DNA of 11,033 nt from Elusimicrobia bacterium CG08_land_8_20_14_0_20_59_10 (GTDB lineage Bacteria > Elusimicrobiota > Elusimicrobia > Elusimicrobiales > UBA9959). The stretch is from NCBI GenBank assembly GCA_002779045.1, contig PEXO01000200.1, positions 1-11,033 of the forward strand, given 5' to 3'. Under the pieces are notes generated by a model. It was not told the origin of the DNA and made no database searches. It saw only the letters and a list, made by a program, of their open reading frames with translations. The translations under genes were made by a program, and so were the position numbers. Positions within the stretch are counted from its first letter, which is position 1; each line of letters opens with the position of its first letter. Shown here in pieces: positions 6,008-11,033 of the stretch.

Positions 6008-6664
6008 TTATCCAAGGGCTTTTACAGCCATGCGGTGCAGGTCCTCGTTGGCCAGCGCCTGCGCTTTTTTGCGTATCACGCGCGAAAAGTATTCCCGCTC
6101 CGTCTTTGTCAGGGCGTCCCCCCGCAGTTTCTTCATGAAAAGCCGTTTCTGGCCCGGCGGGAAGATGCGCGCCAGTGCGTATTCCAGGCCAAGCTGTTCC
6201 CGTACTGTTTCAGCCTTCTTCAGCCTTTCCGCGCTTTGCCTGAAGCCGGCAAGGAAACAGTCCCGTATCTCTTGCGCCCGCAGCTCTTCCGGCCCTATCT
6301 TGATGACGCCATTGCCGGCGAATTTCAGGAGATAGTTGCCGATAGCGCCCCGGTCGAAACCCGAAACGGCCGTTTTTGCCCAGCGAAAACGCAGCCCCAG
6401 GTGGCGGTAAAGGGCTGCTGACATCAGCAAAAGCGCCCTGAAATTGTCCTTTTCATGGGCCTGCAGGTGGGCGGACACCACCCCGGGGTTGAATCCCCCC
6501 TCCTCCGCGGCATTGGCCGCCATGGCCGGGAAGGCCGTCCAGAACCTGGTGTCGCGGCTTATCACCGCTTCCGCCAAGGTTTTGTTGACGTCAACCGTTT
6601 TTTGCTGTTCCGGGAGTTTAAACCCTAGTTCAGCCGCGCCCTTCAGCAGGTCTTCATGTTTCAT
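6008..6664 (-). CDS. 218-aa protein of unknown function with a basic C-terminal TKTEREYFSR motif
   Basis: I do not recognise the family. The protein is soluble-looking, with no signal peptide or membrane span, and mostly helical by composition. The first 170 residues hold aromatic/Arg-rich helices such as YRHLGLRFRWAK and GAIGNYLLKFAGNG. The C-terminus (177-218) is a distinctive basic helical module, KKLRGDALTKTEREYFSR followed by VIRKKAQALANEDLH, which looks like a conserved, possibly nucleic-acid-contacting element. The ATG at 6664 has only a weak GAGG about 10 bases upstream. Transcription probably starts in the AT-rich palindromic region at 6700-6750, which implies dedicated regulation. 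Codon use and GC are like its neighbours. It overlaps the 3' tail of the open frame through the rtcB remnant, which supports treating that tail as non-coding. Confidence 0.8.
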   Translation of the reverse strand: MKHEDLLKGAAELGFKLPEQQKTVDVNKTLAEAVISRDTRFWTAFPAMAANAAEEGGFNPGVVSAHLQAHEKDNFRALLLMSAALYRHLGLRFRWAKTAVSGFDRGAIGNYLLKFAGNGVIKIGPEELRAQEIRDCFLAGFRQSAERLKKAETVREQLGLEYALARIFPPGQKRLFMKKLRGDALTKTEREYFSRVIRKKAQALANEDLHRMAVKALG

Positions 6665-6707
6665 ATGCTTTGCCTCGCTTGAATAAAAGGAATCGTTGTA
6701 TGTTTAT

Positions 6708-6737
6708 ATACAATATATTGTATCAAAAGATACAATA
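6708..6737. promoter_or_regulatory. Palindromic operator-like cluster upstream of the 218-aa gene
   Basis: A perfect 16-bp palindrome, ATACAATA-TATTGTAT (6708-6723), overlaps a second perfect inverted repeat, TATTGTATC-AAAA-GATACAATA (6716-6737). This gives three copies of the 8-base half-site ATACAATA in alternating orientation. On the minus strand TTGACT lies just upstream, around 6740-6746, and TACAAT/TATATT-like -10 options fall inside the repeats, so a repressor here would cover the promoter. The half-site is reminiscent of GntR-type operators, but the regulator is not identifiable. Confidence 0.6.
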
Positions 6738-6816
6738 TTCAAGTCAAGAGAAATGTTTCAACCGCGGATTGCCGGCAAAACGCTTTGAATTGCGGGAGGG
6801 AAAGGCGACCATAGGC

Positions 6817-6847
6817 AAAAAAAGACCCCGCGCATGAAGGCGCGGGG
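6817..6847 (-). terminator. Intrinsic terminator of the P-loop kinase gene
   Basis: CCCCGCGC (6826-6833) pairs perfectly with GCGCGGGG (6840-6847) across a 6-base loop. On the minus strand it is followed by TCTTTTTTT. It lies 25 bases beyond the kinase stop codon and insulates the regulatory region of the next minus-strand gene. Confidence 0.9.
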
Positions 6848-6872
6848 CCTGTAGGAAACAGGTTCCGGCGGT

Positions 6873-7496
6873 TTAGACCGTAGTCGGCTCTTTCTGGGGC
6901 TGTGCCGGCTGGTGCCTGATAGCCTCCAAAGTCTCTTTAACTATCAGGTCGGCCCATTCCTTGCGCAGCTCCGTAGAAGGGGCGGGCAGGGTCTTGTGGC
7001 TGATTTTCAGTTCATCAAGCAGGGTGTTAAGGCGGGTGTAGATGTCGGCCTGGAATTCCTGGCTTTTGGCGTCGCGTATGCCGTCGTCCATCAGTTCCCC
7101 CACCATCGGCAGCTTATAGATGACGTCGTAGGGGAAGGTCTCCGCGTAGCCCTGCAGGAAATCCCTTATGAACTGGTTGGTGCCGCAGCGGCGCTCCATG
7201 TAGGCCAGGTTGTCGAAGACGCTCCTGTCGCAGACCACTACCTGGTAGCCGCGCAGCGTGCCGCGCAGTTCCTCGGTGATATGCTGCATCATTATGTACA
7301 ACTGGGCGGGCAGCGTGGTGGATTCGTTTATCGGTATGCCCTGCTCGAAGGCCGCGGCGGCTATTTCGGAGAAGACCTTTACCTTCAGCCCCCTCTTTTT
7401 CAGCTCGGCGGCCACTTCGTAACAGAGGGTGGTCTTGCCGGTGCCGTGCGTGGAGATGAGGGAGATCTTGTAAGGGCGCTTTTTTGCAGAGGACAT
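6873..7496 (-). CDS. AAA_28 / NadR-like P-loop nucleotide kinase
   Basis: This 207-residue protein is a compact P-loop NTPase. The Walker A loop is STHGTGKTT (15-23), where the first Gly of the usual GxxxxGK[ST] is Ser15. VVVCDRSVFDNLAY (86-99) supplies the Walker B strand and the Asp90-Arg91 pair typical of nucleoside/nucleotide-kinase-like members such as the NadR kinase domain and AAA_28. Size and motif order fit a stand-alone kinase of about 180-210 residues; the substrate cannot be read from the sequence. The C-terminal tail is Pro/Gln/Lys-rich. The ATG at 7496 is preceded by GGAG at a normal distance. It is a single-gene transcription unit with its own promoter and strong terminator. 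Thymidylate-kinase-like activity is an alternative. Confidence 0.85.
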   Translation of the reverse strand: MSSAKKRPYKISLISTHGTGKTTLCYEVAAELKKRGLKVKVFSEIAAAAFEQGIPINESTTLPAQLYIMMQHITEELRGTLRGYQVVVCDRSVFDNLAYMERRCGTNQFIRDFLQGYAETFPYDVIYKLPMVGELMDDGIRDAKSQEFQADIYTRLNTLLDELKISHKTLPAPSTELRKEWADLIVKETLEAIRHQPAQPQKEPTTV

Positions 7497-7526
7497 TTAT
7501 TGCTCCATGAAAACAGGAATAGGTTT

Positions 7527-7555
7527 ATACTACATCATTTTCAGCCTTTCGGCAA
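7527..7555 (-). promoter_or_regulatory. Possible sigma70 promoter of the P-loop kinase gene
   Basis: On the minus strand TTGCCG (7550-7555) and TAGTAT (7527-7532) are spaced by 17 bases and lie about 30 bases upstream of the kinase ATG. Both hexamers deviate from consensus, so this is a moderate prediction. Confidence 0.4.
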
Positions 7556-7638
7556 AGTTCCGGCGAGAGGCACAGGTTATAGCGGAAGCTGCCTGACCGG
7601 GAGGGCCGGGCGGGATGCTTGTCTGTATTTAAAATGTC

Positions 7639-8073
7639 CTAAGTGTTGTTCCTGTTGAGCCATTTCTCCGCGGCCTGCTCGTTCTTTTGCACGTCGGTCC
7701 CGAACCTTCTTAAATGCGCCCTTGTCTTAGCTATAAGCAGCGTCATATCTATGGAATTGGTGATGACGTCGTTCACTCCGGAAGAAAGGATCTCGACCAT
7801 CTCGCGGTTGGAAGTTCTTGCTGCATCACACATAGCTATCACGGATATTCCCTTGATCTTGGAGACAAAAGCCCGGAGTTCCGCCATCTTGGCCATGCCC
7901 AGGCAGTCCAGGTCAAGAAATACTATCGCGACGTCCCGCTTATTATCCTGCATTATGAAATTAGGGCAGGAAGAGACCACGGAGGAGTTTATTCCGGCGG
8001 AAAGAAAAGCTCTTGTGCCGGCGGCGGCCAGGGTCCTGTTGGCTGTGATCAGTACTATTCTAATATCCGGCAT
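7639..8073 (-). CDS. Degenerate (pseudo-)receiver-domain protein
   Basis: A 144-residue protein with the alternating strand/helix pattern of CheY-like receivers and no output domain. The phosphoacceptor region is VFLDLDCLGM (51-60), with Asp54 in the usual place. The other catalytic positions are altered: the N-terminal acidic pair is replaced (LITANRT, 8-14), the Thr/Ser after strand 4 is Cys82 (IAMCD), and the conserved Lys is Asn106 in GVNDVITNSID (99-109). It may therefore work without normal aspartyl phosphorylation, as an atypical receiver in protein-protein signalling. The start is placed at ATG 8073 because the receiver fold begins there (MPDIRIVLIT); the 45 upstream codons translate to a Cys/Arg-rich sequence with no family character. 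No good Shine-Dalgarno is seen, so the start is uncertain. No histidine kinase gene is adjacent. Confidence 0.75.
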   Translation of the reverse strand: MPDIRIVLITANRTLAAAGTRAFLSAGINSSVVSSCPNFIMQDNKRDVAIVFLDLDCLGMAKMAELRAFVSKIKGISVIAMCDAARTSNREMVEILSSGVNDVITNSIDMTLLIAKTRAHLRRFGTDVQKNEQAAEKWLNRNNT

Positions 8074-8303
8074 ATTTTTTACGCCGCGGCCTGTACAGGG
8101 CCGCACCCGGCGCGTTTCTTTTCCCGCTTTGAATTGACCCCCTCCCCGCACCGAAACACAGGGGCAATACCGCACGATAAAATATATTTTACAAATAATT
8201 AATTTCATAATTCGTTGCGGAAATGTGAATTTACTCCCCCTTTACGCGGCATGGTTTTTATTGGTATCCTAAAAGGCGGATAGCTAGTTCGGAGGGCCTT
8301 GCG

Positions 8304-8777
8304 ATGAAAGTGTTAATGACCTTGCTCTTGGCTGCCGCGCCCGCGGTTTTTGCCGGCGGTCTTGAGGAAGCTTCTTCTGTCCCTTTTACCTGTTTACGGG
8401 TCCCAGCCGCGGCTTTAGCGCTGCCGGCTGTTCCCCCGCCCTCGCTTGCCCCCGCCCGCCCCTCCCGCCCGCCTTCTGCGCAGTGGATAATGGCGGTAAA
8501 AAAAGCTTATCTCTCCACCCCTATAGGCTGCCTGCCGCCGGCCGCGCAGGAAGAACTCCCGGCCGCGGCGCTTGAGCAGCTGCACTGGGACGCCGCCGCC
8601 TATCCCTCAAAGGCCTATAAGCTGACCGTCGACGGCCTGACCGCTTTTGTTATCGAGAACGATAATTACGACGCGCTCTACGTTAATATTTTCGACGCTA
8701 ACGGCAAACTTATAGCCTACGGCGGCTTTGACGAGAATTACGATTTTTACTGGCTGACCAAAAATACAAAGGGGTAA
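8304..8777 (+). CDS. Small exported protein of unknown function
   Basis: This 157-residue protein begins with a clear signal peptide (MKVLMTLLLAAAPAVFA, probable cleavage after Ala17). Next comes a Pro/Ala-rich linker (about 33-58) and a C-terminal domain (60-157) with strand-like segments such as YKLTVDGLTAFVIEND and LYVNIFDANGKLIAYGGF. The C-terminal part reads as a small beta-rich module. I do not recognise the family. GGAGGG at 8291-8296, 7 bases before the ATG, makes the start secure. It is the first plus-strand gene of a group; the next gene begins 37 bases after its stop with no terminator between, so co-transcription is likely. It is probably periplasmic or extracellular. Confidence 0.78.
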   Translation: MKVLMTLLLAAAPAVFAGGLEEASSVPFTCLRVPAAALALPAVPPPSLAPARPSRPPSAQWIMAVKKAYLSTPIGCLPPAAQEELPAAALEQLHWDAAAYPSKAYKLTVDGLTAFVIENDNYDALYVNIFDANGKLIAYGGFDENYDFYWLTKNTKG

Positions 8778-8814
8778 GCCCGGCAGCCGCGCCGGCCGCG
8801 GCCCGGGGGAAGTT

Positions 8815-9642
8815 GTGCCAAAACATTTCCCGCATATTTTTACCGTGAAATTGTCCGCGCTGCTGGTATGCGCGGTTTTTTCCGCCTGCGGGCCGCGTTT
8901 TGACGATGCCGCGGAGCTGCAGAAGCAGGGGCGGTTCCTGAAAGCCGCCGGGGAATACGCCCATTTCGCCGGGAAAAATCCTTCCGACCCGCACACGCCG
9001 GACGCGCTGCTGCGTTCGGCCCGGATATACTCCCTTGAGCTGGGGCTTTGCGAGCGGTCCCGGCCGCTCCTTGAGCGGCTTGCCCGCAATTATCCGGCCT
9101 TTAAGATCCCCGCCCCGGATTTCAGGCGCATCTTCATCTGTCCCGATTATTTCCCCGCCGCGAACGGCAGCGCCTGGACTTACGGAGATACCCAGACCTC
9201 CGGGCGCAATGCCAGGCAGGAGCTGGATATCGTCTCGGAGCGGAAAGGGGTCTCGGAGGCGCTTTACAGCCTTTACGCCGGCACCGACCTGGTCACCAGG
9301 CAGAAGCGGAGTTATTCTTTTTCAGACCTGTCCTTTTACGAAAACCAGGGCGGCTTCAAGACCAATATCCTGGAGTATCCGCTGGAAAAAGGCAAAACCT
9401 GGCGGTCGCGCGGGGCCGAGGGCGAGCTGGAGTTCCGCGTGGAGGGGACGGGGCTTAAGATTATAGTGGCGGCCGGGGAATACGACAACTGCGTGAAGGT
9501 CCGCCGCCGCATGCAGGGCAACCCGGCGTGGATCTATGAGTACTACGCGCCCTGGACCGGCAAGGTGCTTACCGCCGTGGCCGGGCCGGGCTATGAGAAC
9601 AGGGTAACGGAGCTTTTGAAATATGAAGAAAAAAAGCGATAA
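8815..9642 (+). CDS. Lipoprotein with TPR-like N-terminus and beta-rich C-terminal domain
   Basis: The 275-residue product starts at GTG 8815 with a GGGGGA ribosome site just upstream. A hydrophobic signal ends in VFSACG, giving a likely acylated Cys25. Residues 29-95 form helical repeats of the tetratricopeptide/YfiO type (AAELQKQGRFLKAAGEY and a second helix pair ending ARNYP). From about 105 the protein is strand-rich, with YFPAANGSAWTYGD and, near the end, GEYDNCVKV and YYAPWTGKV. I know this only as a general pattern of secreted proteins with a 'PxxxGxxWTY' start, without defined function. It is probably an envelope lipoprotein. Its last 20 bases overlap the nuclease gene in another frame, which suggests translational coupling. 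The functional link between an envelope lipoprotein and a DNA nuclease is unclear and may reflect operon packing only. Confidence 0.8.
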   Translation: MPKHFPHIFTVKLSALLVCAVFSACGPRFDDAAELQKQGRFLKAAGEYAHFAGKNPSDPHTPDALLRSARIYSLELGLCERSRPLLERLARNYPAFKIPAPDFRRIFICPDYFPAANGSAWTYGDTQTSGRNARQELDIVSERKGVSEALYSLYAGTDLVTRQKRSYSFSDLSFYENQGGFKTNILEYPLEKGKTWRSRGAEGELEFRVEGTGLKIIVAAGEYDNCVKVRRRMQGNPAWIYEYYAPWTGKVLTAVAGPGYENRVTELLKYEEKKR

Positions 9643-10912
9643 GCACCCGGCGGCCGGGGAGAACACCGCGTCCCCCGCCGCGGGGCTCTTCGGCGATCTC
9701 CCGGCCCCGGCGCCCGCCCCGGCCAGAAAGAGCGGGCTGCTGGCCTTTTCCTATTCTAAACTGTCCCTTTACGAGGAATGCCCGCTCAAATACAAGTTCA
9801 AATACATCGACAAGATAAAAGAGGAGCCCAAGTACTATTTTTCCTTAGGCTCCAGCATTCATACGGCGCTGGAATTCCTTTATGCCGTAAAAGCCCCCCC
9901 CTTCCCGTCCGTAGAAGAGGTCTGCGAGGCTTTCAAACGGGACTGGAACCTGAAATCCTACCTGGAGAAAGGCTACCGCACGCAGCAGCGGTCCGACGAC
10001 GACTTCCAGAAAGGCGTGCTGATGCTCAGGGCCTATTACGAGCATAACCGCGCGCGCCTGGCCCCGCCGTTCCTGCTGGAATATTCCACTGACGTGGAGG
10101 TGGACGGGCTGCTGGTGCGCATCATCGCCGACAAGATAGAGTACCAGGGCGGAGGCTCGGTGCTGGTAACCGATTATAAGACGGGCAAGGACGTGAAGCG
10201 CGCGCCTACGCAGCTTTATATGTATCAGAAAATAACGGAAATGGACCCGCGCCTGAGGGAGAAGATAGCCGAAACCTACGGGCACAAGGTGGCTTCCGTG
10301 CGCATAGGCGGGATGCTGTATTACCACGTACCCTCCAATAAAGAATATCGTTTTGCGCGGGCGGACGACCGCGAGATAGGGAGTTTCTGGGAGCGCGTTC
10401 TGGAAGCGGCGGAGTCGGTGCGCTCGCAGAAATTCGACCCCGCGCCGGGCGAGCGGCAGTGCTCCTGGTGCGATTATAAGAAGCTCTGCCCGAATTTCTC
10501 CGGCAGCGGCCGGATGCCGCAGCCAGCGCGCGCCGCCGACGACCCGGTGGAAACGCTGGTAGACCGCTATGGCCGCCTGAAAGAGAGAATAGATGAACTG
10601 CAGGTGCAGCTTAATGAAGTGGCCGAAGGCATAGGCCGTGCCGCCGGCAGCGGAGGCGAATATGCCGGTTCACAGTATACCGCAAAGGTGAAAAAGAACC
10701 TGAAGTGGGAGTTCAAGGACCGGGAAGCGGTTATCGGCGTGCTGAACCAGTTCGAGCTTTACCAGAAAGCGCTTACGCTCACGCTTACAGGCATAGTGGG
10801 GGTGCTGGAGAGCGACGCCCTGCCGGAGGAAGCCCGTAAAAAGCTGTTGGAACAGGCCGTAAAGAAAACCGTTTACGAGATAAAAATAGCGAAGAAAGAA
10901 GGTCTGATCTGA
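9623..10912 (+). CDS. PD-(D/E)XK exonuclease of the Cas4/AddB type with probable [4Fe-4S] cluster
   Basis: This 429-residue protein carries a complete RecB-family nuclease core. FSYSKLSLYEECPLKY (42-57) leads with Cys53, followed by SLGSSIHTALE (74-84) with His80, IADKIE (168-173) with Asp170, and VTDYKTGK (182-189) with Asp184 and Lys186. QLYMY (197-201) is the QxxxY motif. Cys280, Cys283 and Cys289 in CSWCDYKKLC complete a four-cysteine set with Cys53, the Cas4/AddB-type iron-sulfur cluster. Such enzymes degrade or trim DNA ends in repair, recombination or CRISPR adaptation; no cas or add genes are nearby. A disordered Ala/Pro-rich leader (10-38, with GLFGDL) precedes the core, and a helical C-terminal extension (about 305-429) follows. 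The ATG lies inside the lipoprotein gene, with GGAG 10 bases upstream; the next in-frame Met would remove essential motifs. All key residues are present. Confidence 0.92.
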   Translation: MKKKSDKHPAAGENTASPAAGLFGDLPAPAPAPARKSGLLAFSYSKLSLYEECPLKYKFKYIDKIKEEPKYYFSLGSSIHTALEFLYAVKAPPFPSVEEVCEAFKRDWNLKSYLEKGYRTQQRSDDDFQKGVLMLRAYYEHNRARLAPPFLLEYSTDVEVDGLLVRIIADKIEYQGGGSVLVTDYKTGKDVKRAPTQLYMYQKITEMDPRLREKIAETYGHKVASVRIGGMLYYHVPSNKEYRFARADDREIGSFWERVLEAAESVRSQKFDPAPGERQCSWCDYKKLCPNFSGSGRMPQPARAADDPVETLVDRYGRLKERIDELQVQLNEVAEGIGRAAGSGGEYAGSQYTAKVKKNLKWEFKDREAVIGVLNQFELYQKALTLTLTGIVGVLESDALPEEARKKLLEQAVKKTVYEIKIAKKEGLI

Positions 10913-10961
10913 TCAGGAGAAAAGGGAAAATTATTCCGGCGAAGACGCCGAAAGAGAACGA

Positions 10962-11029
10962 ACATGGATATACAGGATGAACAGGATCATATTTCCCCTT
11001 TTTATCCTGGCCATCCTGTTCATCCAGGT
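10962..11029. repeat. Imperfect 26-bp inverted repeat with 9-bp internal periodicity
   Basis: The arm at 10962-10987 (ACATGGATATACAGGATGAACAGGAT in two parts: ACATGGATATACAGG, ATGAACAGGAT) is the reverse complement of 11004-11029 at 21 of 26 positions, with a 16-base spacer that contains a run of Ts (10988-11003). Within each arm a unit like GGATGAACA recurs every 9 bases. It lies 49 bases after the nuclease stop. It resembles dispersed intergenic repeats built on GGATGAACAGGAT known in several bacterial genomes, and could form a large hairpin that ends transcription. Confidence 0.7.
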
Positions 11030-11033
11030 GAAT

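Noticed and set aside
5743..6015. Minus-strand open frame between the sugar-binding and 218-aa genes
   Set aside because: Antisense to the rtcB remnant, with Pro/Arg-rich sequence and no ribosome site.
5833..6138. Plus-strand open frame as an intact small gene
   Set aside because: Only its first part is rtcB-like; the rest runs into the convergent 218-aa gene. Called a pseudogene fragment instead.
6912..7658. 248-codon open frame on the plus strand
   Set aside because: Antisense to the P-loop kinase gene, whose Walker motifs, start and terminator are all in order.
8074..8208. 45-codon N-terminal extension of the receiver-like protein
   Set aside because: Cys/Arg-rich with no receiver character; the fold starts at the ATG at 8073.
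1..11033. CRISPR array associated with the Cas4-like nuclease
   Set aside because: No regularly spaced direct repeats with unique spacers and no cas genes were seen.

Overview
The window is bacterial DNA, mostly GC-rich (40 of 60 bases are G or C at 3001-3060), with short intergenic gaps, sigma70-type promoters, intrinsic terminators and several proteins with signal or lipobox-like N-termini. The phylum cannot be fixed from this stretch. A diderm lineage such as Elusimicrobiota would fit, but that is only an impression.

Layout. (A) 1-1628 is a lower-GC block (21 of 60 bases GC at 361-420). It carries the 3' part of an AAA_21/OLD-like ATPase gene, coupled by an ATGA overlap to a small Toprim-like partner. 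This has the architecture of an anti-phage defence module and lies beside the 3' end of a tRNA-His gene (1916-1993, minus), as expected of a tRNA-targeted genomic island. A gene-free, GC-rich, hairpin-rich interval (1629-1915) separates the two. (B) 2048-3466 is a MEMO-AMMECR1 fusion, apparently read from a leaderless transcript whose promoter shares about 40 bp with the divergent tRNA-His promoter. (C) 3476-4651, all minus strand: a small membrane protein, a two-gene micro-operon (a 52-aa unknown and a 59-aa ribbon-helix-helix-like protein) under a near-consensus promoter filled with five tandem 5-bp repeats, and a tRNA-Arg gene with its own terminator. (D) 4728-8073, minus strand: an orphan XylF-type sugar-binding lipoprotein, a 218-aa unknown with a palindrome-rich promoter, an AAA_28/NadR-like P-loop kinase and a degenerate receiver domain. 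Between the first two, on the plus strand, lies a short remnant of the RNA ligase gene rtcB. (E) 8304-10912, plus strand: a small exported protein, a TPR-type lipoprotein and a Cas4/AddB-like PD-(D/E)XK nuclease with a probable iron-sulfur cluster. The last two overlap by 20 bases. The window ends in an imperfect 26-bp inverted repeat with a 9-bp internal period.

Regions B to E look like ordinary chromosome made of many short transcription units, not one pathway. Region A is the accessory part. It could belong to a larger, possibly multi-gene defence locus running off the left edge. The ATPase and Toprim-like pair recalls the MAD3/MAD4 components of the methylation-associated defence system, but this is from memory and unverified.
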